In this document: in pieces, positions 1-11,357 of the stretch
Layout: every line of letters begins with the position of its first letter
Position numbering within the stretch: position 1 is the first letter of the stretch
From: Lunularia cruciata
Lineage: Eukaryota > Streptophyta > Marchantiopsida > Lunulariales > Lunulariaceae
DNA: 64,000 nt
Direction of reading: 5' to 3'
Assembly (NCBI GenBank): GCA_948567375.1
Contig: OX419755.1
Location: 46,828,291-46,892,290 of the forward strand
Made by a program: the position numbers and the translations under genes
The notes under the pieces: model-generated
Told to the model about the DNA's origin: nothing
Databases searched by the model: none
The model's input: the letters and a program-made list of their open reading frames with translations, nothing else

Positions 1-856
1 TTGTGATTACTCAAAAGAAATTGTCAGCTACTACATAGCAATTCCATACCCTTAGAGTGTTGTTTTGGAATGTTCATGGGCTTACACATAGCAAGTACTA
101 CAGACTGAGCCTTTGTGGGATGATGCTGATCTGATCAATCTTGTGGAGACATGTTGAGGCCTTTGTTTTCTATAAAAAGTTGGTGAAGTGCAAAAAGCGG
201 GCAGTTTGAGACTCAAGGGGGTTGAGTTGAGCACTGAATTGAAGAGGAATCCCAAAGCTTTCTGGAAGAAGGTAACTATCAGATCTCCATCTCCATCACT
301 AGACCTAAATGGGCTTTGTAACTATGTGAAGGATTATGTACTTTTTCCCTGATGTTGCCAACATGGCACCTAGCCTTGGATTTGCTCTCACCATCTTTGT
401 AGCTGATGTCAAGTATAAACTCAAGAAGCTGGCCATGAGTAAGGCTAAAGACCTTGATGGACTATGTGTTGAACTTCTTAAGTGAGGCGGTAGCCATCTG
501 TTTCCAATACTCACTTCTCTCTTGAATGAGGCAATCAAGTGTGGCTTTCCTAATAGATGGTGCTTCAAGAAGATAGTTCCTATTCACAAGTCTAGTCAGG
601 GAGATATTGTCATCAATTATCATACCATCCTAGTGGGTACTATCTTTGCCAAGTTGTCTGCTCAAATTTTGGAGTCTAGGTTGAGTACTTGGGCTAAAAA
701 GACAGAATTTGAGCTAAGTGCCAGTCTGGTTTCAAATCAGGCTTTAGTAATTTGGACTACCTATTGGTACTCCATGTTTTGTGGTGGAAATCTAAGGGTG
801 TTGGGAGAGCTCTCTATGTTGCATTTATTGATTTCATGAAGGCCTTTGATAAGGAT
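1..856 (+). mobile_element. LINE-A, front part (L1-like, deleted and decayed)
   Basis: This is the front part of an L1-like LINE. The first 157 bases match the end of ORF1 and the start of the endonuclease (compare 34640-34800 and 38580-38735). At about 158 the sequence jumps to the region between endonuclease and reverse transcriptase, so most of the endonuclease is deleted. From 522 to 856 it encodes early reverse transcriptase motifs (NEAIKCGF, VPIHKS, ending in AFIDFMKAFDK) with stops and frameshifts. At about 857 it gives way to CC element A. The matching downstream part of a LINE lies in the opposite orientation at 50782-51906, on the far side of the proposed inversion. It is non-functional. 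Confidence 0.85.
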
Positions 857-1554
857 AGATGGGAGTGTCTTCAAAGGAAATCTGAAGAAGCCGACTTTGG
901 GTTGGAGAATGGACATACTCAGAAGGGGAGTACAAAGAACAAGTCCAAAGATCCTCGTCTTTGGATCAGGATGCAAAGGCCAATGCAAAGACCGTCTAAC
1001 AACCTTTCTACGTGGCAAGAAAGTACACTTCAAAAACAGCAAAGGAAGAAGAAGCATGTCTTGACAATGACAGGATAGCAACACGCAAGAAAGGGAAGTC
1101 TATTTTAAAATGGACTGAAGAATGACTGCAATTTGAGGTGATATAAAATTGCGATTGCAAAGGGGAAAGTTATATATGTCAAGTAGATTTCCTATACCTC
1201 TGGGTAGTTGTCCTACAGTAATGTGTGTCAAGAAGCCAATTGAGAGTGAAATTTTCCAAAATCCAGAAGGGGTTAGAGTGTCTTGTCCAGGAGAGTGAAT
1301 AGTCTTTTAGTGCCAAAGAATGAGAGAGCAGATCATGACAAAGATGGTCAATAACGCTTTGGCAGTATGAAGTTTTGCAATTCATAGGTTGGATGTTGTA
1401 GCAAGGATTGAGGTCTTGAATAGACTTTGTATTACTTTCTTAGCATGGAATTGGAATTTTAGTTTCCCATGAGTCATGGTAGAGATAGCTGCCAGTAATT
1501 GCGAAGAAGGCCCTAAGGTCAAAGGGAAGAGAGTGAATCCGGCTTGATGGACTG
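857..1554 (+). mobile_element. CC element copy A, front part, cut at the inversion breakpoint
   Basis: This stretch is collinear with 8560-9241 of CC element C: a leader, a TATA-like box at about 1142-1150 (TATAAAATTG), and the start of the conserved coding region with several stops. The terminal TGTGGTACCC and about 90 bases are missing, together with about 150 bases of the host LINE, so a small deletion removed the 5' junction. It stops after GATGGACTG at 1554. The next base of the element is found at 53996, reading leftward on the minus strand. The match to copy C is direct; joining the two parts is inference from exact adjacency in copy C. Confidence 0.8.
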
Positions 1555-1740
1555 CAACAGAGCGAGACAAGAAATTCTCTGTTGCTCCCGGATCTATTAA
1601 TACTCTCACTTGATTACCTTCTAGGATTCCATTCACAACAATCAATTGTGAGGTTGCCTTTCGGGATCTTTGCGCATTATTCTTCTTCCTTCCCTCGCTT
1701 CTCTGCTTCCTTATTGAGCCAGTAAGGCCGCGAGGTACAT
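1555..1740 (-). pseudogene. Ty3/gypsy aspartic protease, first part, cut at the breakpoint
   Basis: The translation runs through LIVVNGILEGNQVRVLIDPGA and NFLSRSV. The retropepsin active site is normally D-S/T-G-A; here it reads DPGA, a single T to C change, so the catalytic loop is probably damaged. The frame ends at the junction with CC element A. The next protease residues occur in frame at 53997 on the plus strand, ending in the typical [10 protein letters not shown]. Confidence 0.85.
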
Positions 1741-2829
1741 TTACTGGCAATCTTCATTTTCCGAAGTGGTTTCCACCTCCTCCTCTTCAATGTGCCTCTC
1801 CATGTTGTTCAAAGATCGCCTGTACGAAGGCCGAGGGCCTCTAGGGAAACGAGTGCGACAATTGGTAGATATGTGCCCAATACGGCCACAATTGTAACAA
1901 CGGCGTTGTTCTCCTCGAGTCCCTTCTCCTAGTGGGACTCCATCTCTTCGTTCTTCTACCCGTCCTCGCTCTCCTTGAAGCGGCCGTGCTCCTCGATCCC
2001 GAAATTGAAGGTTGCCCAATTCCATCTATACTGGTCCACCCATGTGTGGCATTTCTACCCGATAATGTTGAGGTAGAACTACTCCTTCACCTCCACCTAA
2101 TGCTCCGGCTATTCTCTGCGCACAAGCAATGGCTTCAAATACCGTGCGAGGGTTTTGCACCATGACTTCTTGGCGAATCCGCTCTTTCAACCCTTGTTTG
2201 AAATTGTCGAGAGCCTCTACTGGACTCATGTCGGTAATTGCGACTTGTAGATCCAGAAATGCCTCCACGTACTCTTGTACGCTATTCTTTTGTCTCAATC
2301 CCCATAGTCGGGTTCGAGCCATCTGCACAAAATCCACCGATTGGAAATTCTTGAGCAGTCCTTCTTGCATTGCTGTCCATGTGACCTCCCTTCTCTCTGC
2401 CAACATGGATTGTTCCCAAGCATCATACCATGTGAAGGCTTTATCGGTCAAGTACCCACATGCAAACACGCCTACAGCATGCTCTTTGATCTCTGTTGAG
2501 AACAATCAAAAATATCAATTCATTCTCGAGATCCAATTCTCCACTACTCCCATCGTACGCTGCCCCTTGTAAGGCTCGATGTTGCAGGTCTTCTTCATCC
2601 GGAGTAGCAATGTGGCTTCATCGTTGATAGGGTTTGTAGGCACGGGTGCCTCTCCAAGTACTTCAGTCGCAGGTACTGGGTTTTGAGACGGCTATTCTTC
2701 TTGCATGGCTTGATCGTTCCTGAGGATCTGCACTTGACTTTGCAATGTCTCCATGGTCATCTTAATCTCTCGAAATTCATTCAACATCCCTTGCATTCCT
2801 TGCACCAACTCTTGCAACTGCGGATCCAT
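1741..2829 (-). pseudogene. gag: Ty3/gypsy gag, broken
   Basis: The likely start is the ATG at 2829 (MDPQLQELVQ). The frame is interrupted by a TAG at about 2694 (probably an old CAG Gln) and further stops near 2510. An open part from 2505 to 2026 carries the capsid-like region (DKAFTWYDAWEQSM, NFQSVDFVQMARTRLWGLRQ), and the part to 1741 carries a nucleocapsid zinc knuckle, CYNCGRIGHISTNC, with C-x2-C-x4-H-x4-C spacing and basic flanks. In this family gag forms the particle shell and binds the RNA. With several stops this copy should not make a full protein. Confidence 0.85.
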
Positions 2830-3027
2830 GGTGCCTTGATGTGGAATAGGTTTGAGAATGGAAAGCTAGGTGTGGGAAATTGTCCCCCCGGCGCATCCAT
2901 CCCATCCGCTCTCTAAAGTCCTTCCTAAGTCTAGCGATTACTCTATGTTCTCCACCTCAAATTACTCAGTTTCAGTAGTTCGTGCTATTCCAAGAGGGGT
3001 GATCCACTCTCTTGGACTAGAACACTC

Positions 3028-3039
3028 GCTCTGATACCA
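3028..3039 (-). other. Primer binding site for initiator tRNA-Met
   Basis: TGGTATCAGAGC on the minus strand, one base beyond the LTR end. It is the usual plant Ty3/gypsy and Ty1/copia binding site complementary to the 3' end of initiator tRNA-Met, and it fixes the direction of this half element. Confidence 0.93.
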
Positions 3040-3040
3040 T

Positions 3041-3780
3041 TGTAATACTCCGAGGACAAGAGAAGAGAGAAAACACAGATTGCACACTCAAACATTCGAT
3101 GCCCCAAGGGAGCACCTTCTCTTTATTATATAGACAAAGAGGATCTCCTCCAAGGAAGCTCCACCATAGGATTAGGGACATAGATAGGTGACATGTCAGC
3201 AAGCTCCACCCTTGGATTACTGACTTGGATGGGTGACCTGTCTGGTCTAGGTCCTATCTGGTTGGTCAAACGAGCTTTGACCGGAGGGAATCTTTTAGGG
3301 AATCTTCCTGTAGGAATCTCAGAATCACATGAGTAAGGTACCGTTGGAAAGCTCTCGACGAGACAAACCAGAGGGGAGGGAAGGCCAGGCTTTCCTCTGT
3401 TGGGGGGGGGAATCTGCACATTTTCGAGGCCTAATTCATCCGTTTAGGCCTCCGAAATTGCCTTCAAAGATTTCAAGCATATTTCGGTTCCTACTCTATT
3501 AGTAGAAGTCCCCTTTTGGTGATACCTCTTTCTGATCTGTTTAGTCCATCATGTGTAACATCCTTCCAGATGTTACCAAACCAATTCTCACTTTCAAATC
3601 ATATGTCTAGCTATTGGTTCTAAGGTTCTCAAGTCTATTTCGGTTTCTGCCCTATTAGTAGAAGTACTCTTTTGGTGATACTTCTATCTGATCTATTTTG
3701 ACCATCATGTATAACATCATTCTAGATGTTACCAAACCAAATTTCACATCTAGATCATATGGCTAACCCTTGGTATTACA
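3041..3780 (-). repeat. 5' LTR of the Ty3/gypsy element
   Basis: 740 bp, starting TGTAATACC and ending GTATTACA when read on the minus strand, which makes an 8-bp terminal inverted repeat. It is nearly identical to the plus-strand LTR at 57249-57990: I count about 10 substitutions, nine of them transitions, plus a difference in a C run. A TATA-like box (CTATATAATAAAG) lies near 3121-3133. It carries an internal near-duplicate: the text around GGTTTGGTAACATCT and CAGATCAGA occurs twice about 170 bp apart. Confidence 0.95.
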
Positions 3781-5159
3781 CAAAGTTGGCAATGTATAAA
3801 GAAGATTGGCTTGCAGATTGAGAGCGTAAAAGGAAGATGAGATTGGAGCCATTGAAGGAGATCGTAATCAAGATGAATGCAATGCTGAGTACAAAGGCTT
3901 GTATTTGGATTGAAGAGACAAGGCTGCACGAGTTGGAGTTGTTGGTGCAAGAGATGAGGAGGAGATAGGCAAAGGATACCGATTTGAACGCGCTGTTGAT
4001 TAGTCTCAGAACTTGTGTAGATAGGAAGATATTGGAAGTCAAAGACAATATCGTGATTAGATCAGATCTATTGAAATTGGAGATAGATAAACTTTGGAAG
4101 GATGTTAGAGTCAAACCCGAAGTAGATGAGGTAGGAGTGCAGATGTCTTTGGAGTTACCATTAGAGACATTAGAAAAGAGTGGGTCAGCAGATAAGGAGT
4201 TAGATAGATTACCCACGAGTGAAATTTTAGATTAGGAAAGAGAATTGCTAGATCTGGTAGGAGATGTAGGAGTTATGAAACCCAAGGATAGAGTACTAGG
4301 AAGTACAGTTACTTTGGGTTTGGGTTTGAAAGCCAAAGAAGAAGTAGATATCAGATCGGATTAGTAACAGATTTGAGATTTGAATATGCAGATATGAAGA
4401 GGTGCATTGTCATTTCAAATCTGCAGGTTTGTAGAGGCATTAGGAAGAGGTGCATTAGGAAGATAATTGTCAATTGTTTCACTATTTAAGAGTAGCATTT
4501 ACAGTCTTATGTTGTTTAGTGCTCATAATTCTGAGAATAGATAAAGCAAAGTGTTCTGAAGTAGTGCTTGTCGCTTAAGCTTGATTCTGAGTATCAACTT
4601 TGGGTTTGTGTTTGTGAGTGTTTGAAGAAATTCAAAGTGCAAGTCAGTGTGTTTGTTGGATGTTGGATTCCGCAACCTTGATCTTCATTCTATGTGTGTG
4701 ATCCTGAGTGAAGTGCAATCAAGGCAATGCCTTGATAGATCTAAGAGGAATTGTAGTGTTGTTAGTATTCTGCATTTGTGAGTGCAGTGTAAAGTTGATA
4801 TGAAGCAATTTTGATCAAGGAAGTTGTGCCTTTAGTGGAGGGGTGAAACACAATTTTGAGGTGAAGTCATTTTGCAGTGAAGTGCCATTTTTGGGAGAGC
4901 CTGAATCATCACAATCAAGATTATTTGGAAAGAATTGATGGAGTTGTGATTAAGGAGTGTGAATTCGTGACAAGATTGTGAATCAGTGCTTGTTACTCTC
5001 TTCTAGGTGTGGTTTCTACCTGAGAGATTAAAGATGCAACCAAGAAGAACTACATTGTGACTTTTAACTTTGTATTTGACCAATTCTGACTCATATCTCT
5101 GTGGGAATGAACTTTACTTACCCAATTATCACAAAAGTGATATTTGCCGGGTTGTCACA
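3781..5159 (+). mobile_element. CC element copy B, back part
   Basis: This is collinear with 10830-12154 of CC element C. It carries the end of the coiled-coil frame (ARLHELELLVQEMR at about 3926; DNIVIRSDLLKLEIDKL at about 4047) up to a TAG at 4362-4364 after KAKEEVDIRSD, then 795 bp of noncoding DNA with a TATTTAAG box at about 4482. It ends GGGTTGTCACA at 5159, followed by ATTTC (5160-5164). The reverse complement of ATTTC, GAAAT, flanks the other end of the same copy at 60405-60409. The front part of copy B is at 57991-60404; the Ty3 element was inserted between the parts. Confidence 0.85.
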
Positions 5160-5164
5160 ATTTC
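5160..5164. repeat. Target site duplication of CC element B (left)
   Basis: ATTTC directly after the 3' end of copy B. The matching GAAAT is at 60405-60409. Together they rebuild the uninterrupted LINE text AGAGAAATTGAG seen at 35600-35612. Confidence 0.8.
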
Positions 5165-7250
5165 TCTTGGATCACTTGTTGGTATAGATCTCTCTTGTGA
5201 AAATCTAGACAAAGTTTCCTTTTAAAGGCATGCTCAATAGATAATGTGGTTTTATTGGGGCAAGGAAGAAGGATGGCACAAGATAGATGTGCATGGTCAG
5301 ATTTTGGTTGAGGATCTCAAACATCAAAATCCAAAACAACGTGTCTATCACTAGGTGAGGTGAGAAAATAATCTATCGTGCTTGCTCCACTAGAAGCAAA
5401 GCATCTGCTCTTATAAGTTTATGGAAATTGAGAAAGGCCATTCAAGATCTTCAAGCTACAATTGATACCAAAGCTCACTCATGGGGTTGGACATAAGATC
5501 TTTGGAAGAGCAGGACCAAGTGCTAGAATGGTCTATCACTATGGAAAGGATCATTGTTTCATTCTCAAGGTTACTAAATTCAGGAATTTGAGAAGCTTGG
5601 ATCCTAGAATTGAAATCACCAAGAACAAGTACTGCACCTTTACTTTGAAACTCCAACACATCCTTTGTTAAGGAGTAGAAAGGTTGCATGGTGTTGAGCA
5701 CTCCACTTGAATAGATTGGTGATGTCAATGGGGAAAAATAACAAACAACAAGGAAGAAATGTACAACAACTCCTCCAATCCTCAACCATTGGTATTGTCC
5801 ACTTGAGTCTTTGCCAATCAAAGAGACTGATTTTTCAAAGCCAAAACTGACATAAGTAGCAATACCTCCAAAGCCCATACCTCTATGTTGCCTCTGCTTG
5901 TTCTAGGTTGAACCAATAAGAGTGGAACCTTCAATATCTTGAATGGTGTTTCTTTCATGTTCCCATGTCTCCACAAGATTGATAAGATCAACATCATCCC
6001 ACAAAGGCTTAGCACTTGAGTACTTGGTATGTGTGACCCATGAATATTCCAAAAAACACTCTAAGGTTCTGGAATTGCTATGCATCAATTGATGATCTCT
6101 TTTGGGTGATCACAACTCTATTATGTCTCAAGAATACAACAAAACTTGCTTGTTCAATCACATTCACTTTTGATAATTCTCCTTTCTTTGCTTGCCATTT
6201 GAGAGATATGAGATTAGGGTCCAACTAGATACACCACCCCTTCAGTATAGCCTTGTTTGCCATCACTGAATTGCTTTGAGTTTTTGAGCCAAACCTCACC
6301 AAACCTGAAATCCTCAAACAGGCCCTACAAAGTTGGCACTCCAAACATGAAGATGCAGGAGATATGACAAAATGAGAATTGTCACCACTTCTTGCTCAAA
6401 CCTCCATGTGCTGCAAGCTTGGCCTTGAAAGAGAGCTTGTAAGTCATAGATTTTGATGTAGCAATCATCATTGGATTTCCACTTGTGACTGCAAAGCAAT
6501 ATCCCCCCAAATCCTTGCACAATCACATAGACTTCTCAAAGCTTCCTCAAAATAAAAAAATCCAAAACTCCTTGTGTATTGCTCCAAACTGCACAAGCTT
6601 TACCTTTAAATTAAGCTCTCATCATGTTGCTTCTAATGAAACCTCAATCATAACATTTGCTAAAGTATTGGCAAAGATATAATCCCCTAAGTATCTCTAA
6701 AAGTTGCAGATGTGAGCACCACCAAGCACACAAGATCACAGAATGATAAAACTCAAAACTTCTCTATAGAACTACAACTTCAGCCTTTAGGTACTCAATA
6801 TAAATCTCTTCCAGAGGTGCTCCTAATGAGCCTAAGATTGAAAAATTTGGACTTGGAACCACAAAGTTACTATGTGTCAAAATTGCACCTCAAACCCTAA
6901 AATTTGCCAAAGATAACAAAATTTGAATCCTCTTAACTTTTTGCACAAATGTGGTCTTCAAGGGCGCTTGGTATTAATCAAAAGATCTTTTCAAGGTGCA
7001 TCCAATGCAATAAGAATTACTCCATTTGGACTCCATGTGATGAAGATACAAACTATAAAAAAGGATCCTCTCTTAGGAAATTCAATCACTCATAACTTTT
7101 GGTGCATGTCTTAGAATGGTGCAATCTTGGTGGGCATGGAAAGCTTGTAGCAAGGTGCTTCTAAAAAATCAAAATTGCAAGGTTTAGACAAGTAGGTGCT
7201 GAGATATGTCATGCCAAACTTTTGGGAAATCTTGCTTTTCAAAATAAAAA
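5165..7250 (-). mobile_element. LINE-B, front half (5' leader, ORF1 remnant, endonuclease)
   Basis: Read on the minus strand from about 7250 it starts with the LINE 5' leader (7250-6310), jumps by deletion into late ORF1 (about 6300-6100), and continues into the APE-type endonuclease (about 6060-5400). Endonuclease motifs are readable: GGIATYVSFGFEKS, YFSPLTSPIY, VLVLGDFNSR, and further toward 5330 the region before SDH. There are frameshifts and stops. It is cut by CC element B at 5164 and continues at 60405 on the plus strand after the inversion is undone. It abuts LINE-C head to head near 7255. Confidence 0.85.
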
Positions 7251-7267
7251 AATCTCCTTCAAAAAAA

Positions 7268-8458
7268 ATCTTTGGAGGTATTGCTACTTATATAAGATCT
7301 GGCTTTGAAAAATCTGTCTATTTGATAAACCAAGATTCAAGTAGAAAATACCAATGGTTGAGGATTGGAAGAGTTGCTACATCTTGTTTCCTTTGTGTTT
7401 GTTATTTTGCTCCATTGACATCACCAATCTATTCAAGTGGAGTGCTCAACACCATGCAGCCTTTCTACTCCTTAATAAAAGATCTGTTGGAGTTTCAAAG
7501 TAAAAGTGCAGTACTTGTTATTGGTTATTTCAATAGTAGGATCCAAGTTTCTCAAATTCTTGAGTTGATCAACCTTGAGAATGATCCTTTTCATAACTTG
7601 ATAGACCATTCTAGTGCTTGGTCCCACTCTTTTAAAGATCTTATGTCCAACCTCATGAGTGAAAACTTTTGAGATTTGGTACCAATTGTAGTTGAAGATC
7701 TTGAATGGCCTTTCTCAATTTTCTAAAATTTATAAAAAGCACATGCTTTCATACTTGATCCACAAGAAAGTAGATCAAGCACTATAAATTATTTACTCAC
7801 CTCACCTAGTGATATACACCTTGTCTTAGGTTTTGTTGTTTTAGATCCTCAACCTAAATTTGACCATGCACCTCTATCTTGTGCCATCCTTCTTCCTTGC
7901 CCCAATAGAACCACATTATCTATTAAGCATGCTTCTAGAGTGAACTCCATTTAGATTTTCACAAGAGAGATCTGTACAAACAAGCTATCTAGGAAAAGTT
8001 GAGCTCTATGGAATGGAGCTCTAATTTCCCACAATGAAGTGATCAATTCTTTGGACTTCTCAATCTACATCAGCTTCATTGTTTCCAAGAGCATCTCATA
8101 GGAAAAGACTTGGTCTCCCTTCCAATAGGTGGTATGATGTTGATTATGAAATGGCAAGGATCAAAGCTATGGATAGGTCTCTTGATCAAGTTGCACAAAG
8201 TTTGGCTTTTGTCTCTTATAGAAAGTTGGTGAAGTGCAAGAAGCAAGCATTTCTGAGACTTAAGGAGATTGAGTTGAGTATTGAACCAAGGAGCAATCCA
8301 AAGACTTTCTAAAAGAATGTTACATCAGATCTCCATCCTCATCATTGGACTCCAAGGAGCTCTGTAATTATATCAAGGATCAGTACTTCTTCCTTGATGC
8401 TCCAAGCATGGCACCTAGCCTTGAATTTGCTCTCATCATCTTTGAAGCTGATGTCAAG
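7268..8458 (+). mobile_element. LINE-C, front part (endonuclease to start of reverse transcriptase)
   Basis: It opens in the endonuclease (GGIATYIRSGFEKS at about 7275) and continues through YFAPLTSPIY and the decayed active-site block VIGYFNSR (normally GDFN, so the Asp is lost). The linker follows (FPRASHRKRLGLP at 8081; KCKKQAFLRLK at 8237), then the early RT region, up to GATGTCAAG at 8458. CC element C interrupts it there, and LINE text resumes at 12155 with the duplicated TCAAG. Stops are scattered through it. Confidence 0.85.
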
Positions 8459-8828
8459 TGTGGTACCCACATTTTTTGTTTTTCTATGTTTATTAGTGTT
8501 TAAGAGAAGAAGTAAGCACTGAAAGTCAAATTGCGGACAAAGAATGGACGGAAGTAATTTTGGAGGACATCCAAAGAAGACAACATCAGATCGGATGATG
8601 GAGGTACTTGGAAAAGGAGTACGATGGAAAAAGTCCGAAGAGCACTGTTTGGGTCAGAAGGCGCAGGAGATACGAAGACCATTTAACAACCTTGGTACGT
8701 GGCAAGAAAGTACATTTCAAGAAACAGCGGAGGCAAAAGAAGCATGTCTTGATAGTGACCGGGATTTGCATGCAGAAGAGAGAAAGTTGAAGCTGAAACT
8801 AACTGAAGAATGATTGCAATTTGTGGTA

Positions 8829-8839
8829 ATATAAAATTA
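8829..8839 (+). promoter_or_regulatory. TATA-like box of CC element C
   Basis: ATATAAAATTA, about 185 bp before the first conserved ATG. The same place holds TATAAAATTG in copy A (about 1142) and TATAAAAATT in copy B (about 60012-60003, minus strand). Conservation in all three copies suggests a promoter belonging to the element. Confidence 0.5.
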
Positions 8840-9021
8840 CAACTGCACAGGGACAAGTTGAATGTGCCGAGTAAATTTCCATTCCCTTTGAGTAGTTGTC
8901 CTGCAGTAATGCGTGTCTAGAAGCCCATCGAGAGTGAAATTTTCCAAAATCCCGAGGGAGTTAGAGTGTCTCGTCCAGGAGAGTGTATCATCTTCTAGCA
9001 TCATAGAACGAGAGAACAAAT

Positions 9022-11357
9022 TATGGCAAAGAAGGTGGCCAATGCGCTGGCAGTGTGAGGTTTCACAATTTGAAGATTAGATGTAGTAGCTAGAATTGAG
9101 GTCTTGACTAGACTTCGTATTACCTTTTTAGCAAGGAACTAGAATTGTAGTTTCCCGGGAGTGATGGCAGAGATTGCTGCCAGTAATTGTGAGGAAGGTC
9201 CCAAGCTGGAAGGGAAGAGAGGCAATCCGGCTCGATGGACTGAGTCAGATTGGAGGTTAGTATTGGGGAGAGAAGCAAGAGAGCCAATGGGAATCACCTT
9301 CTATCGGAAGTGTGATGCTACAGAGCAGACGGTAGAGATTCACAACTTGTTTTTTGCTCCAAGAATGACAAATGGGTACAAGTGGAGTCCTATCGGGATC
9401 CAATCCAAAGAAGCATTTTGGAGGCGATGATGGCCATGTTCAAGCCAGAACAAACCACCTATGTGAACATGTAGCAAGCTGTCTTTTTCCACCAGATGTT
9501 TGTAGGAGTTCCAGTAAATTGGGCAAAGTGCTTCCACCACCGAACAAGGCAGATGGTTAATTGGCAAACGGGCTCGCCACTGCATTACTTTTCACCATTT
9601 GCAATACATTTCTACTTTGGGCTGAACCTACTGACCAAAAAGAAGCATCATCAGATGGTGTCTCATGTTCATCCGGATTTACGACAGGAAGCAGATGAGG
9701 AAGAGCGCTAGTATATGCTGCATCTGCAAGCAAACAATGAATATTTCTCAAAGACCGGACAATGGAAGGTCAAAGAAATTACTAGTCTGAAGACAAAGAA
9801 ACGCGGCAAACCCAAAGAAGCAAAGTTGCCTTCCACTCAAAGAAAGACTCGGCGGCTGATTCTAAAGAATATGAAGATGGTGAGAGACGCATCATCAGGA
9901 TCGGAGTCTAGGGAAGAAACCAAATTGCAAGAGGAGGAGTCCAAAGAAGAGGAGCTCACCTTAAAAAGTGAGGAGTTTGGGAGTAATAGCAATGGGGAAC
10001 CAGAAGTTTAGCAATCAGTGGCGGTCAGTGAGGCTTGTCAAGCGATGGTGGTAAACAACCCAAGACCAGAAGAGAAGGAGGAGTATCCTACGGGACCAAG
10101 TTCAAGAAGCAAAGACAAAGAAAGTACCGACACAATCTCTCTGAAGATACAAAGATCACAACTTCAGATGAAGGAGCCAATGACAAAGGTGAAGACTCAA
10201 GACAAAGATGGCAATGATGAGGAAGAGAATGGCGGGATATCGTATTTAACGAAGGTGGTCACACCATTGCTGGAGCTATTGAAGGATCATCGGAAGGTAA
10301 TTCCCCAAGATAGTAAGAAGGGGATGAATGAGTTGCAGGTGGTGATGCACTTGATGAGGGAAGTGAAGGAGTTGCAAGAGCAACAAGTCCAAAGACGTGA
10401 AGAAGTGGAAGAACTTCAGAGGGAGGAAGGCTTGACAAAGAAGACTCTTACCATGTTAGAAGAAAGCTGTGAGGTAAAAGATAAAGAACTGCAAAGGCGA
10501 GTCGGAGAATTACGGAATAGGTGATGTAGCTCAGCAAGATGAAGGAGGAAGTGAGTGATGTACGCATCGAGAATGTCCATTTGAAGGCGATGACGATCGT
10601 AATGGAGCAGGAGTTGGATAGTTTGAAGAAGAGTGCAGCGGCAAAGGATCAAGCATGGTGGAGAGAGTTGGCAGCCAGGCAAGAAGAAGAAGAACAATTA
10701 CGAGAACTTGTTAGGAGCGCGGAAAGGCAGAGCACGCAGTATGCAGAAGAGAAGAAGATGCTCGCTGCGGAGTACGAAGACAAGTTGAAGATGTATTGTG
10801 AAGAGTTGAAGGTAGAACGTTCTCGAGGATATATATCGGAATTAGTGGGAGAAGTTGCGGGGAAGTTGAGAGCACTTCTAAGCACGAAGGCTGAAGAGAG
10901 ATTGGAAGAAGCCCGCCTACATGAGTTGAAGTTACTCGTGCAAGAAACTCGGAAGAGAAAAGCCAAGAAAAGCCAAAATCGGACCTTGTTGATCCGATTG
11001 AGAGAGCGTGTAGATCGAAAAATGTTAGAAGTAGAGAATAATGTTAGTCTTCAATTAGATTTGGTTAATTCAAAGTTAGAGAAAATTCATAATAGTGTGA
11101 CAGTGGAGCAGAAACCTGATGTTGCAGAAATAGGAATTCAGGTGTCATCGGACTTGAGAATTGACATATTAGAGAAGAATGGGTCAGGAGATTAAGCAGT
11201 AGATGGAGTAACACTGAGCTCAATTGTAGTTCCTAGTGTAGAACTAGTAGAATTAGTGAAGGAATTAGTAGAATTAGCTATACCCAAAGAAGGAGAAATG
11301 ATAAGAAGATCATCGGGTTTGGAAGCCGATGATGAGGTAGACATTGGATCGGGGTAG
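9022..11357 (+). pseudogene. CC element protein (globular domain plus coiled coils), copy C, broken
   Basis: I do not recognise this protein. The start is set by the ATG at 9022 (MAKKVANALAV) and the end by the TAG at 11355-11357 after DEVDIGSG, which matches copies A and B. In order: a Trp-rich front (ARWTESDWRLVLGRE at about 9229; FKPEQTTYV, then FFHQMFVGVPVNWAKCFHHRTRQMV at 9485-9560; FAIHFYFGLNLL; MVSHVHPDLRQE at about 9656), a Lys/Glu/Ser-rich linker (9715-10230), and two coiled-coil blocks (about 10250-10520 and 10540-11100, ending in RLHELKLLVQETRKRK and IRLRERVDRKMLEVENN). Several stops and at least one frameshift (about 9420) make it inactive. The layout recalls extra ORFs of unknown role in some plant LTR elements; that is only an analogy. 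Confidence 0.75.

Larger units (their letters stand above)
1555..3780 (-). mobile_element. Ty3/gypsy chromovirus-type retrotransposon, front half (LTR, PBS, gag, start of protease)
   Basis: Read on the minus strand, this is a 5' LTR (3780-3041), a primer binding site next to it, a decayed gag with a CCHC zinc knuckle, and the first part of an aspartic protease that is cut at 1555. The missing remainder (end of protease, RT, RNase H, integrase, chromodomain, 3' LTR) is on the plus strand at 53997-57990, and the protease frame continues from one piece to the other. The two LTRs differ at about 10 sites in 740 bp plus one C-run length, which suits one fairly young element. The flanking 5 bases are CAAAG at 3781-3785 (CTTTG in element orientation) against CTCTG at 57991-57995, one mismatch. 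The element sits in CC element B. Confidence 0.9.

Noticed and set aside
1..856. Recombination between LINE copies as the cause of the inversion
   Set aside because: Neither breakpoint lies in LINE sequence, and the two broken elements are not homologous at the joins.
1382..1750. A 122-residue minus-strand open frame as one protein
   Set aside because: Only its first part is protease. After the breakpoint at 1555 it runs antisense through CC element A.
3126..3419. Open frames inside the LTRs (also 57829-58068)
   Set aside because: They lie in LTR sequence, have no motifs, and occur only because the two LTRs are nearly identical.
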